Source: Parietaria judaica (lineage: Eukaryota > Streptophyta > Magnoliopsida > Rosales > Urticaceae). Taken from it: a DNA stretch of 64,000 bases. The stretch lies in the NCBI GenBank assembly GCA_954871525.1, contig OX940862.1, forward strand, positions 39,114,232 to 39,178,231, given 5' to 3'. The notes under the pieces were generated by a model. It was given only the letters and a program-made list of their open reading frames with translations. It made no database searches and had not been told where the DNA came from. Within the stretch, counting starts at the first letter, position 1, and each line of letters opens with the position of its first letter. The position numbers and the translations under genes were made by a program. This document shows positions 19,805 to 32,230 of the stretch, one piece after another.

Positions 19805-21143
19805 TTTTAATTGTTGTAGTTTTATTAATATAATTTTGAATTGTTGTGAGTTATTTTGTTATTTGAAAAAGTATTAAATGTAATGTTGGATTGTTGTGAG
19901 TGATTTTGTTGTTTTAAAACTATTAAATGTAATGTTGAATTGTTGTGAGTGATTTTGTTGTTTTAAAACTAATAAATGTAATATTTAATTGCTGTAAGTG
20001 ATTTTGTTGTTTTAAAATTATTAAATGTATTGTTTAACTGTTGTAAGCGATTATGTTGTTTTAATATTAAATTTAATGTTGAATTGTTCGAAGTGATTTT
20101 GTTGTTTTAAAATTAATAAATGTAATGAAGTATGATACTCGCCGCGGCACAATGTTAACAATGCCTTGGCAAGACCTATTGAACCATGATTAATAACCGT
20201 AGTCGAACTCACGCCACGGCATATCAAAATCTATGCCTCGGCATTTTTACAATGGCCGTGGCAGAATGGTAGTAACGCCGCGGCGTTTAGTGACTTACAG
20301 AGTCCGTGCTCTCTGTATAATTTGAAACAACATATAGGCCTCGGCATGGTATCAGCAAGCCGTGGCTTCGTTGGCCATGCCAAGGCATGGGTAACAGAAT
20401 GCCGCAGCTTACATCGTCTGTTTACCAAAGTACCCTCACAATATGCAACTCGCCGACGCCTTTCTTGAAAGTGCCGCGGCGAGTTGCATAATCAAGAGGG
20501 CAAATTTGTAAATTAAAATGAAGCCACAGCGTGTTCATTCAAATGCTGCGGCATGATAAGTAAATTTACAATGTAATTATTAGTTATCATATTAATTGTA
20601 ACACAATTTTAGTAAATTAAATTATCTCATTAATAAACTATGAAAATGTTGATAATTTTATTATAAAAAAAAACAAAATAATGCACTTAATTATCATAAC
20701 TAAATAATCGTTCAAACAAAAAACACAACATTGTACTATTAATTATATAATTTTTCAAACCAAAAATATAAAAAATTAATATAATTACAGTTTAATTTTA
20801 TGGGTTTAAAGTCTAGGGTAAAATTGTAAAAATTAATTAACCACGCCGCGGCTTATTTTGTAGAAGCCACGGCTTTATCTCAAACGTCGGATATATCCGC
20901 TGCAGAAACTGAACACGCCGCGGCATATATAACCCCTCCCGCGGCTTTCTGTCGCTGACACAAAAACGGCTAGTTTTATTTTTCACCCGAATTATTACCC
21001 GACAACGGTAATAAACGGCTATATTTGTTAAGAACGTTTAAATTCACACAAATCTTCTATTTAAACCTATACTTGTTCATATTTTATTCTATGTTTCATC
21101 AAATTAATCCTTAGATTAAAAAATATCATCATTTTTCTTTGTT
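19805..21143. repeat. Spacer S11 (A type)
   Basis: Carries the same set of private variants as S10 (GCCGTGGC, GCCGACGC, GCTGCGGC, interrupted T-tract), so S10 and S11 are a recent duplication. No gene. Confidence 0.85.
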
Positions 21144-21581
21144 ATGGATGATCCGTCTCGTTTCGGTTCGTCATCGGAATATCATCAGGGATTCTTTTTC
21201 GGGTTTACCTCTTCCTCTTCCTCCGATGATGATAGTTTTTCTATGGATACAAGTTCCAATAATACTATTGTCATATCCTCCGACGACACCGAGGAGTTTG
21301 AAATGCCTCCGAATCCAACTCTAAATCGGACCTCTCGTGCCGGTGGGCCACGACCGACGAGGGGGCGTGGGCGTGGACGTGGTAGGCCACCGTCTTTACT
21401 ATGGGAAACAGATTTTCAAATGAGGCTCAAATGGAACAATGAGACTCAAACTCAAGATAGGTACGCCAAATGCAAATGGTGCCGTCAAGAAATTCTCGCA
21501 ATCGTTGAACGAGGCACAACTCATTTACGCCGACATGCTAATCGTTGTCGTAGAGATTTAGGTATTGATGACGAATTATGA
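21144..21581 (+). CDS. BED zinc-finger protein, copy 12
   Basis: Intact, consensus A protein, identical in translation to copies 10 and 11. The following spacer drops the S10/S11 hairpin variants, so this gene sits at a local sub-block border. Confidence 0.75.
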   Translation: MDDPSRFGSSSEYHQGFFFGFTSSSSSDDDSFSMDTSSNNTIVISSDDTEEFEMPPNPTLNRTSRAGGPRPTRGRGRGRGRPPSLLWETDFQMRLKWNNETQTQDRYAKCKWCRQEILAIVERGTTHLRRHANRCRRDLGIDDEL

Positions 21582-22919
21582 TTTTAATTGTTGTAGTTTT
21601 ATTAATATAATTTTGAATTGTTGTGAGTTATTTTGTTATTTGAAAAAGTATTAAATGTAATGTTGGATTGTTGTGAGTGATTTTGTTGTTTTAAAACTAT
21701 TAAATGTAATGTTGAATTGTTGTGAGTGATTTTGTTGTTTTAAAACTAATAAATGTAATATTTAATTGCTGTAAGTGATTTTGTTGTTTTAAAATTATTA
21801 AATGTATTGTTTAACTGTTGTAAGCGATTATGTTGTTTTAATATTAAATTTAATGTTGAATTGTTCGAAGTGATTTTGTTGTTTTAAAATTAATAAATGT
21901 AATGAAGTATGATACTCGCCGCGGCACAATGTTAACAATGCCTTGGCAAGACCTATTGAACCATGATTAATAACCGTAGTCGAACTCACGCCACGGCATA
22001 TCAAAATCTATGCCTCGGCATTTTTACAATGGCCGTGGCAGAATGGTAGTAACGCCGCGGCGTTTAGTGACTTACAGAGTCCGTGCTCTCTGTATAATTT
22101 GAAACAACATATAGGCCTCGGCATGGTATCAGCAAGCCGTGGCTTCGTTGGCCATGCCAAGGCATGGGTAACAGAATGCCGCAGCTTACATCGTCTGTTT
22201 ACCAAAGTACCCTCACAATATGCAACTCGCCGAGGCCTTTCTTGAAAGTGCCGCGGCGAGTTGCATAATCAAGAGGGCAAATTTGTAAATTAAAATGAAG
22301 CCACAGCGTGTTCATTCAAATGCCGCGGCATGATAAGTAAATTTACAATGTAATTATTAGTTATCATATTAATTGTAACACAATTTTAGTAAATTAAATT
22401 ATCTCATTAATAAACTATGAAAATGTTGATAATTTTATTATAAAAAAAACAAAATAATGCACTTAATTATCATAACTAAATAATCGTTCAAACAAAAAAC
22501 ACAACATTGTACTATTAATTATATAATTTTTCAAACCAAAAATATAAAAAATTAATATAATTACAGTTTAATTTTATGGGTTTAAAGTCTAGGGTAAAAT
22601 TGTAAAAATTAATTAACCACGCCGCGGCTTATTTTGTAGAAGCCACGGCTTTATCTCAAACGTCGGATATATCCGCTGCAGAAACTGAACACGCCGCGGC
22701 ATATATAACCCCTCCCGTGGCTTTCTGTCGCTGACACAAAAACGGCTAGTTTTTTTTTTCACCCGAATTATTACCCGACAACGGTAATAAACGGCTATAT
22801 TTGTTAAGAACGTTTAAATTCACACAAATCTTCTATTTAAACCTATACTTGTTCATATTTTATTCTATGTTTCATCAAATTAATCCTTAGATTAAAAAAT
22901 ATCATCATTTTTCTTTGTT
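21582..22919. repeat. Spacer S12 (A type)
   Basis: Fifth palindrome GCCGTGGC is kept, but the hairpin and last site are restored to the usual form. The site after TATATAA reads CCCGTGGC, shared with S13. The palindrome block spans 21918-22329, exactly 412 bp. No gene. Confidence 0.85.
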
Positions 22920-23357
22920 ATGGATGATCCGTCTCGTTTCGGTTCGTCATCGGAATATCATCAGGGATTCTTTTTCGGGTTTACCTCTTCCTCTTCCTCC
23001 GATGATGATAGTTTTTCTATGGATACAAGTTCCAATAATACTATTGTCATATCCTCCGACGACACCGAGGAGTTTGAAATGCCTCCGAATCCAACTCTAA
23101 ATCGGACCTCTCGTGCCGGTGGGCCACGACCGACGAGGGGGCGTGGGCGTGGACGTGGTAGGCCACCGTCTTTACTATGGGAAACAAATTTTCAAATGAG
23201 GCTCAAATGGAACAATGAGACTCAAACTCAAGATAGGTACGCCAAATGCAAATGGTGCCGTCAAGAAATTCTCGCAATCGTTGAACGAGGCACAACTCAT
23301 TTACGCCGACATGCTAATCGTTGTCGTAGAGATTTAGGTATTGATGACGAATTATGA
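22920..23357 (+). CDS. BED zinc-finger protein, copy 13
   Basis: Intact 145-residue frame with Asp90 to Asn (GAT to AAT), just before the finger. Copies 16 and 18 also have a change at this codon (Tyr), so position 90 is variable. Confidence 0.75.
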   Translation: MDDPSRFGSSSEYHQGFFFGFTSSSSSDDDSFSMDTSSNNTIVISSDDTEEFEMPPNPTLNRTSRAGGPRPTRGRGRGRGRPPSLLWETNFQMRLKWNNETQTQDRYAKCKWCRQEILAIVERGTTHLRRHANRCRRDLGIDDEL

Positions 23358-24695
23358 TTTTAATTGTTGTAGTTTTATTAATATAATTTTGAATTGTTGT
23401 GAGTTATTTTGTTATTTGAAAAAGTATTAAATGTAATGTTGGATTGTTGTGAGTGATTTTGTTGTTTTAAAACTATTAAATGTAATGTTGAATTGTTGTG
23501 AGTGATTTTGTTGTTTTAAAACTAATAAATGTAATATTTAATTGCTGTAAGTGATTTTGTTGTTTTAAAATTATTAAATGTATTGTTTAACTGTTGTAAG
23601 CGATTATGTTGTTTTAATATTAAATTTAATGTTGAATTGTTCGAAGTGATTTTGTTGTTTTAAAATTAATAAATGTAATGAAGTATGATACTCGCCGCGG
23701 CACAATGTTAACAATGCCTTGGCAAGACCTATTGAACCATGATTAATAACCGTAGTCGAACTCACGCCACGGCATATCAAAATCTATGCCTCGGCATTTT
23801 TACAATGGCCGTGGCAGAATGGTAGTAACGCCGCGGCGTTTAGTGACTTACAGAGTCCGTGCTCTCTGTATAATTTGAAACAACATATAGGCCTCGGCAT
23901 GGTATCAGCAAGCCGTGGCTTCGTTGGCCATGCCAAGGCATGGGTAACAGAATGCCGCAGCTTACATCGTCTGTTTACCAAAGTACCCTCACAATATGCA
24001 ACTCGCCGAGGCCTTTCTTGAAAGTGCCGCGGCGAGTTGCATAATCAAGAGGGCAAATTTGTAAATTAAAATGAAGCCACAGCGTGTTCATTCAAATGCC
24101 GCGGCATGATAAGTAAATTTACAATGTAATTATTAGTTATCATATTAATTGTAACACAATTTTAGTAAATTAAATTATCTCATTAATAAACTATGAAAAT
24201 GTTGATAATTTTATTATAAAAAAAACAAAATAATGCACTTAATTATCATAACTAAATAATCGTTCAAACAAAAAACACAACATTGTACTATTAATTATAT
24301 AATTTTTCAAACCAAAAATATAAAAAATTAATATAATTACAGTTTAATTTTATGGGTTTAAAGTCTAGGGTAAAATTGTAAAAATTAATTAACCACGCCG
24401 CGGCTTATTTTGTAGAAGCCACGGCTTTATCTCAAACGTCGGATATATCCGCTGCAGAAACTGAACACGCCGCGGCATATATAACCCCTCCCGTGGCTTT
24501 CTGTCGCTGACACAAAAACGGCTAGTTTTTTTTTTCACCCGAATTATTACCCGACAACGGTAATAAACGGCTATATTTGTTAAGAACGTTTAAATTCACA
24601 CAAATCTTCTATTTAAACCTATACTTGTTCATATTTTATTCTATGTTTCATCAAATTAATCCTTAGATTAAAAAATATCATCATTTTTCTTTGTT
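23358..24695. repeat. Spacer S13 (A type)
   Basis: Like S12 (GCCGTGGC fifth site, CCCGTGGC after TATATAA). No gene. Confidence 0.85.
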
Positions 24696-25133
24696 ATGGA
24701 TGATCCGTCTCGTTTCGGTTCGTCATCGGAATATCATCAGGGATTCTTTTTCGGGTTTACCTCTTCCTCTTCCTCCGATGATGATAGTTTTTCTATGGAT
24801 ACAAGTTCCAATAATACTATTGTCATATCCTCCGACGACACCGAGGAGTTTGAAATGCCTCCGAATCCAACTCTAAATCGGACCTCTCGTGCCGGTGGGC
24901 CACGACCGACGAGGGGGCGTGGGCGTGGACGTGGTAGGCCACCGTCTTTACTATGGGAAACAGATTTTCAAATGAGGCTCAAATGGAACAATGAGACTCA
25001 AACTCAAGATAGGTACGCCAAATGCAAATGGTGCCGTCAAGAAATTCTCGCAATCGTTGAACGAGGCACAACTCATTTATGCCGACATGCTAATCGTTGT
25101 CGTAGAGATTTAGGTATTGATGACGAATTATGA
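24696..25133 (+). CDS. BED zinc-finger protein, copy 14
   Basis: Intact frame with Arg129 to Cys between the two histidine ligands (THLCRHAN). This puts an extra cysteine inside the metal site region and might disturb folding. The change is CGC to TGC, consistent with CpG deamination. Confidence 0.7.
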   Translation: MDDPSRFGSSSEYHQGFFFGFTSSSSSDDDSFSMDTSSNNTIVISSDDTEEFEMPPNPTLNRTSRAGGPRPTRGRGRGRGRPPSLLWETDFQMRLKWNNETQTQDRYAKCKWCRQEILAIVERGTTHLCRHANRCRRDLGIDDEL

Positions 25134-26470
25134 TTTTAATTGTTGTAGTTTTATTAATATAATTTTGAATTGTTGTGAGTTATTTTGTTATTTGAAAAAG
25201 TATTAAATGTAATGTTGGATTGTTGTGAGTGATTTTGTTGTTTTAAAACTATTAAATGTAATGTTGAATTGTTGTGAGTGATTTTGTTGTTTTAAAACTA
25301 ATAAATGTAATATTTAATTGCTGTAAGTGATTTTGTTGTTTTAAAATTATTAAATGTATTGTTTAACTGTTGTAAGCGATTATGTTGTTTTAATATTAAA
25401 TTTAATGTTGAATTGTTCGAAGTGATTTTGTTGTTTTAAAATTAATAAATGTAATGAAGTATGATACTCGCCGCGGCACAATGTTAACAATGCCTTGGCA
25501 AGACCTATTGAACCATGATTAATAACCGTAGTCGAACTCACGCCACGGCATATCAAAATCTATGCCTCGGCATTTTTACAATGGCCGTGGCAGAATGGTA
25601 GTAACGCCGCGGCGTTTAGTGACTTACAGAGTCCGTGCTCTCTGTATAATTTGAAACAACATATAGGCCTCGGCATGGTATCAGCAAGCCGTGGCTTCGT
25701 TGGCCATGCCAAGGCATGGGTAACAGAATGCCGCAGCTTACATCGTCTGTTTACCAAAGTACCCTCACAATATGCAACTCGCCGAGGCCTTTCCTTAAAG
25801 TGCCGCGGCGAGTTGCATAATCAAGAGGGCAAATTTGTAAATTAAAATGAAGCCACAGCGTGTTCATTCAAATGCCGCGGCATGATAAGTAAATATACAA
25901 TGTAATTATTAGTTATCATATTAATTGTAACACAATTTTAGTAAATTAAATTATCTCATTAATAAACTATGAAAATGTTGATAATTTTATTATAAAAAAA
26001 ACAAAATAATGCACTTAATTATCATAACTAAATAATCGTTCAAACAAAAAACACAACATTGTACTATTAATTATATAATTTTTCAAACCAAAAATATAAA
26101 AAATTAATATAATTACAGTTTAATTTTATGGGTTTAAAGTCTAGGGTAAAATTGTAAAAATTAATTAACCACGCCGCGGCTTATTTTGTAGAAGCCACGG
26201 CTTTATCTCAAACGTCGGATATATCCGCTGCAGAAACTGAACACGCCGCGGCATATATAACCCCTCCCGCGGCTTTCTGTCGTTGACACAAAAACGGCTA
26301 GTTTTTTTTTCACCCGAATTATTACCCGACAACGGTAATAAACGGCTATATTTGTTAAGAACGTTTAAATTCACACAAATCTTCTATTTAAACCTATACT
26401 TGTTCATATTTTATTCTATGTTTCATCAAATTAATCCTTAGATTAAAAAATATCATCATTTTTCTTTGTT
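25134..26470. repeat. Spacer S14 (A type)
   Basis: Last spacer with the GCCGTGGC fifth site. The hairpin loop region is CCTTTCCTTAAAG in place of CCTTTCTTGAAAG, weakening the inner stem. CTGTCGTTGAC replaces CTGTCGCTGAC before the gene. No gene; a 64-codon open frame across the hairpin here is a by-product of these changes. Confidence 0.85.
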
Positions 26471-26908
26471 ATGGATGATCCGTCTCGTTTCGGTTCGTCA
26501 TCGGAATATCATCAGGGATTCTTTTTCGGGTTTACCTCTTCCTCTTCCTCCGATGATGATAGTTTTTCTATGGATACAAGTTCCAATAATACTATTGTCA
26601 TATCCTCCGACGACACCGAGGAGTTTGAAATGCCTCCGACTCCAACTCTAAATCGGACCTCTCGTGCCGGTGGGCCACGACCGACGAGGGGGCGTGGGCG
26701 TGGACGTGGTAGGCCACCGTCTTTATTATGGGAAACAGATTTTCAAATGAGGCTCAAATGGAACAATGAGACTCAAACTCAAGATAGGTACGCCAAATGC
26801 AAATGGTGCCGTCAAGAAATTCTCGCAATCGTTGAACGAGGCACAACTCATTTACGCCGACATGCTAATCGTTGTCGTAGAGATTTAGGTATTGATGACG
26901 AATTATGA
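26471..26908 (+). CDS. BED zinc-finger protein, copy 15
   Basis: Intact frame with Asn57 to Thr in the linker before the RG tract, plus a silent CTA to TTA at Leu86. Finger unchanged. The following spacer starts the CGAAATG marker series of S15-S18. Confidence 0.75.
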   Translation: MDDPSRFGSSSEYHQGFFFGFTSSSSSDDDSFSMDTSSNNTIVISSDDTEEFEMPPTPTLNRTSRAGGPRPTRGRGRGRGRPPSLLWETDFQMRLKWNNETQTQDRYAKCKWCRQEILAIVERGTTHLRRHANRCRRDLGIDDEL

Positions 26909-28244
26909 TTTTAATTGTTGTAGTTTTATTAATATAATTTTGAATTGTTGTGAGTTATTTTGTTATTTGAAAAAGTATTAAATGTAATGTTGGATTGTTG
27001 TGAGTGATTTTGTTGTTTTAAAACTATTAAATGTAATGTTGAATTGTTGTGAGTGATTTTGTTGTTTTAAAACTATTAAATGTAATATTTAATTGCTGTA
27101 AGTGATTTTGTTGTTTTAAAATTATTAAATGTATTGTTTAACTGTTGTAAGCGATTATGTTGTTTTAATATTAAATTTAATGTTGAATTGTTCGAAATGG
27201 TTTTGTTGTTTTAAAATTAATAAATGTAATGAAGTATGATACTCGCCGCGGCACAATGTTAACAATGCCTTGGCAAGACCTATTGAACCATGATTAATAA
27301 CCGTAGTCGAACTCACGCCACGGCATATCAAAATCTATGCCTCGGCATTTTTACAATGGCCGCGGCAGAATGCTAGTAACGCCGCGGCGTTTAGTGACTT
27401 ACAGAGTCCGTGCTCTCTGTATAATTTGAAACAACATATAGGCCTCGGCATGGTATCAGCAAGCCGTGGCTTCGTTGGCCATGCCAAGGCATGGGTAACA
27501 GAATGCCGCAGCTTACATCGTCTGTTTACCAAAGTACCCTCACAATATGCAACTCGCCGAGGCCTTTCTTGAAAGTGCCGCGGCGAGTTGCATAATCAAG
27601 AGGGCAAATTTGTAAATTAAAATGAAGCCACAGCGTGTTCATTCAAATGCCGCGGCATGATAAGTAAATTTACAATGTAATTATTAGTTATCATATTAAT
27701 TGTAACACAATTTTAGTAAATTAAATTATCTCATTAATAAACTATGAAAATGTTGATAATTTTATTATAAAAAAAAAAATAATGCACTTAATTATCATAA
27801 CTAAATAATCGTTCAAACAAAAAACACAACATTGTACTATTAATTATATAATTTTTCAAACCAAAAATATAAAAAATTAATATAATTACAGTTTAATTTT
27901 ATGGGTTTAAAGTCTAGGGTAAAATTGTAAAAATTAATTAACCACGCCGCGGCTTATTTTGTAGAAGCCACGGCTTTATCTCAAACGTCGGATATATCCG
28001 CTGCAGAAACTGAACACGCCGCGGCATATATAACCCCTCCCGCGGCTTTCTTTCGCTGACACAAAAACGGCTAGTTTTTTTTTTCACCCGAATTATTACC
28101 CGACAACGGTAATAAACGGCTATATTTGTTAAGAACGTTTAAATTCACACAAATCTTCTATTTAAACCTATACTTGTTCATATTTTATTCTATGTTTCAT
28201 CAAATTAATCCTTAGATTAAAAAATATCATCATTTTTCTTTGTT
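26909..28244. repeat. Spacer S15 (A type)
   Basis: Subrepeat 4 ends CTATTAAATG, which removes the proximal AATAAA. CGAAATGG replaces CGAAGTGA in subrepeat 7. The A-run has lost its following CAA. GAATGCTAG is near 27371. No gene. Confidence 0.85.
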
Positions 28245-28682
28245 ATGGATGATCCGTCTCGTTTCGGTTCGTCATCGGAATATCATCAGGGATTCTTTTT
28301 CGGGTTTACCTCTTCCTCTTCCTCCGATGATGATAGTTTTTCTATGGATACAAGTTCCAATAATACTATTGTCATATCCTCCGACGACACCGAGGAGTTT
28401 AAAATGCCTCCGAATCCAACTCTAAATCGGACCTCTCGTGCCGGTGGGCCACGACCGACGAGGGGGCGTGGGCGTGGACGTGGTAGGCCACCGTCTTTAC
28501 TATGGGAAACATATTTTCAAATGAGGCTCAAATAGAACAATGAGACTCAAACTCAAGATAGGTACGCCAAATGCAAATGGTGCCGTCAAGAAATTCTCGC
28601 AATCACTGAACGAGGCACAACTCATTTACGCCGACATGCTAATCGTTGTCGTAGAGATTTAGGTATTGATGACGAATTATGA
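28245..28682 (+). pseudogene. BED zinc-finger gene, copy 16, nonsense at codon 97
   Basis: TGG for Trp97 is TAG, ending the frame after 96 residues at 28535, before the first zinc cysteine. The truncated product would keep the SUMO-interacting-like motif and AT-hook tract. Glu53 to Lys, Asp90 to Tyr and, beyond the stop, Val121 to Thr are also present. All are shared with copy 18, with intact copy 17 between. The remainder of the old frame is open to 28682. Confidence 0.85.
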
Positions 28683-30018
28683 TTTTAATTGTTGTAGTTT
28701 TATTAATATAATTTTGAATTGTTGTGAGTTATTTTGTTATTTGAAAAAGTATTAAATGTAATGTTGGATTGTTGTGAGTGATTTTGTTGTTTTAAAACTA
28801 TTAAATGTAATGTTGAATTGTTGTGAGTGATTTTGTTGTTTTAAAACTATTAAATGTAATATTTAATTGCTGTAAGTGATTTTGTTGTTTTAAAATTATT
28901 AAATGTATTGTTTAACTGTTGTAAGCGATTATGTTGTTTTAATATTAAATTTAATGTTGAATTGTTCGAAATGGTTTTGTTGTTTTAAAATTAATAAATG
29001 TAATGAAGTATGATACTCGCCGCGGCACAATGTTAACAATGCCTTGGCAAGACCTATTGAACCATGATTAATAACCGTAGTCGAACTCACGCCACGGCAT
29101 ATCAAAATCTATGCCTCGGCATTTTTACAATGGCCGCGGCAGAATGGTAGTAACGCCGCGGCGTTTAGTGACTTACAGAGTCCGTGCTCTCTGTATAATT
29201 TGAAACAACATATAGGCCTCGGCATGGTATCAGCAAGCCGTGGCTTCGTTGGCCATGCCAAGGCATGGGTAACAGAATGCCGCAGCTTACATCGTCTGTT
29301 TACCAAAGTACCCTCACAATATGCAACTCGCCGAGGCCTTTCTTGAAAGTGCCGCGGCGAGTTGCATAATCAAGAGGGCAAATTTGTAAATTAAAATGAA
29401 GCCACAGCGTGTTCATTCAAATGCCGCGGCATGATAAGTAAATTTACAATGTAATTATTAGTTATCATATTAATTGTAACACAATTTTAGTAAATTAAAT
29501 TATCTCATTAATAAACTATGAAAATGTTGATAATTTTATTATAAAAAAAAAAATAATGCACTTAATTATCATAACTAAATAATCGTTCAAACAAAAAACA
29601 CAACATTGTACTATTAATTATATAATTTTTCAAACCAAAAATATAAAAAATTAATATAATTACAGTTTAATTTTATGGGTTTAAAGTCTAGGGTAAAATT
29701 GTAAAAATTAATTAACCACGCCGCGGCTTATTTTGTAGAAGCCACGGCTTTATCTCAAACGTCGGATATATCCGCTGCAGAAACTGAACACGCCGCGGCA
29801 TATATAACCCCTCCCGCGGCTTTCTGTCGTTGACACAAAAACGGCTAGTTTTTTTTTTCACCCGAATTATTACCCGACAACGGTAATAAACGGCTATATT
29901 TGTTAAGAACGTTTAAATTCACACAAATCTTCTATTTAAACCTATACTTGTTCATATTTTATTCTATGTTTCATCAAATTAATCCTTAGAATAAAAAATA
30001 TCATCATTTTTCTTTGTT
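28683..30018. repeat. Spacer S16 (A type)
   Basis: CGAAATGG marker and no proximal AATAAA, as in S15. TTAGAATAAAAAAT replaces TTAGATTAAAAAAT after the upstream ORF. No gene. Confidence 0.85.
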
Positions 30019-30456
30019 ATGGATGATCCGTCTCGTTTCGGTTCGTCATCGGAATATCATCAGGGATTCTTTTTCGGGTTTACCTCTTCCTCTTCCTCCG
30101 ATGATGATAGTTTTTCTATGGATACAAGTTCCAATAATACTATTGTCATATCCTCCGACGACACCGAGGAGTTTGAAATGCCTCCGAATCCAACTCTAAA
30201 TCGGACCTCTCGTGCCGGTGGGCCACGACCGACGAGGGGGCGTGGGCGTGGATGTGGTAGGCCACCGTCTTTACTATGGGAAACAGATTTTCAAATGAGG
30301 CTCAAATGGAACAATGAGACTCAAACTCAAGATAGGTACGCCAAATGCAAATGGTGCCGTCAAGAAATTCTCGCAATCACTGAACGAGGCACAACTCATT
30401 TACGCCGACATGCTAATCGTTGTCGTAGAGATTTAGGTATTGATGACGAATTATGA
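30019..30456 (+). CDS. BED zinc-finger protein, copy 17
   Basis: Intact frame between two nonsense copies. Arg79 to Cys breaks the RG tract just before the RPP core, which may weaken AT-hook binding. Val121 to Thr (GTT to ACT) is shared with copies 16 and 18. Finger ligands intact. Confidence 0.72.
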   Translation: MDDPSRFGSSSEYHQGFFFGFTSSSSSDDDSFSMDTSSNNTIVISSDDTEEFEMPPNPTLNRTSRAGGPRPTRGRGRGCGRPPSLLWETDFQMRLKWNNETQTQDRYAKCKWCRQEILAITERGTTHLRRHANRCRRDLGIDDEL

Positions 30457-31792
30457 TTTTAATTGTTGTAGTTTTATTAATATAATTTTGAATTGTTGTG
30501 AGTTATTTTGTTATTTGAAAAAGTATTAAATGTAATGTTGGATTGTTGTGAGTGATTTTGTTGTTTTAAAACTATTAAATGTAATGTTGAATTGTTGTGA
30601 GTGATTTTGTTGTTTTAAAACTATTAAATGTAATATTTAATTGCTGTAAGTGATTTTGTTGTTTTAAAATTATTAAATGTATTGTTTAACTGTTGTAAGC
30701 GATTATGTTGTTTTAATATTAAATTTAATGTTGAATTGTTCGAAATGATTTTGTTGTTTTAAAATTAATAAATGTAATGAAGTATGATACTCGCCGCGGC
30801 ACAATGTTAACAATGCCTTGGCAAGACCTATTGAACCATGATTAATAACCGTAGTCGAACTCACGCCACGGCATATCAAAATCTATGCCTCGGCATTTTT
30901 ACAATGGCCGCGGCAGAATGGTAGTAACGCCGCGGCGTTTAGTGACTTACAGAGTCCGTGCTCTCTGTATAATTTGAAACAACATATAGGCCTCGGCATG
31001 GTATCAGCAAGCCGTGGCTTCGTTGGCCATGCCAAGGCATGGGTAACAGAATGCCGCAGCTTACATCGTCTGTTTACCAAAGTACCCTCACAATATGCAA
31101 CTCGCCGAGGCCTTTCTTGAAAGTGCCGCGGCGAGTTGCATAATCAAGAGGGCAAATTTGTAAATTAAAATGAAGCCACAGCGTGTTCATTCAAATGCCG
31201 CGGCATGATAAGTAAATTTACAATGTAATTATTAGTTATCATATTAATTGTAACACAATTTTAGTAAATTAAATTATCTCATTAATAAACTATGAAAATG
31301 TTGATAATTTTATTATAAAAAAAAAAATAATGCACATAATTATCATAACTAAATAATCGTTCAAACAAAAAACACAACATTGTACTATTAATTATATAAT
31401 TTTTCAAACCAAAAATATAAAAAATTAATATAATTACAGTTTAATTTTATGGGTTTAAAGTCTAGGGTAAAATTGTAAAAATTAATTAACCACGCCGCGG
31501 CTTATTTTGTAGAAGCCACGGCTTTATCTCAAACGTCGGATATATCCGCTGCAGAAACTGAACACGCCGCGGCATATATAACCCCTCCCGCGGCTTTCTG
31601 TCGTTGACACAAAAACGGCTAGTTTTTTTTTTCACCCGAATTATTACCCGACAACGGTAATAAACGGCTATATTTGTTAAGAACGTTTAAATTCACACAA
31701 ATCTTCTATTTAAACCTATACTTGTTCATATTTTATTCTATGTTTCATCAAATTAATCCTTAGATTAAAAAATATCATCATTTTTCTTTGTT
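30457..31792. repeat. Spacer S17 (A type)
   Basis: CGAAATGA in subrepeat 7, ATGCACATAATTATC in the AT-rich segment (a change also typical of B). No gene. Confidence 0.85.
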
Positions 31793-32230
31793 ATGGATGA
31801 TCCGTCTCGTTTCGGTTCGTCATCGGAATATCATCAGGGATTCTTTTTCGGGTTTACCTCTTCCTCTTCCTCCGATGATGATAGTTTTTCTATGGATACA
31901 AGTTCCAATAATACTATTGTCATATCCTCCGACGACACCGAGGAGTTTAAAATGCCTCCGAATCCAACTCTAAATCGGACCTCTCGTGCCGGTGGGCCAC
32001 GACCGACGAGGGGGCGTGGGCGTGGACGTGGTAGGCCACCGTCTTTACTATGGGAAACATATTTTCAAATGAGGCTCAAATAGAACAATGAGACTCAAAC
32101 TCAAGATAGGTACGCCAAATGCAAATGGTGCCGTCAAGAAATTCTCGCAATCACTGAACGAGGCACAACTCATTTACGCCGACATGCTAATCGTTGTCGT
32201 AGAGATTTAGGTATTGATGACGAATTATGA
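31793..32230 (+). pseudogene. BED zinc-finger gene, copy 18, nonsense at codon 97
   Basis: Same lesion as copy 16: TAG at codon 97, open frame ends at 32083 after 96 residues, with Lys53 and Tyr90 and, downstream, Thr121. Sharing four private changes with copy 16 across 3548 bp, but not with copy 17, points to duplication of a two-unit block or to gene conversion. Confidence 0.85.

Noticed and set aside
25651..25845. 64-residue + strand frame across the hairpin (also 58074-58268)
   Set aside because: Open only where point changes remove a TGA in the hairpin loop; no conservation as protein.
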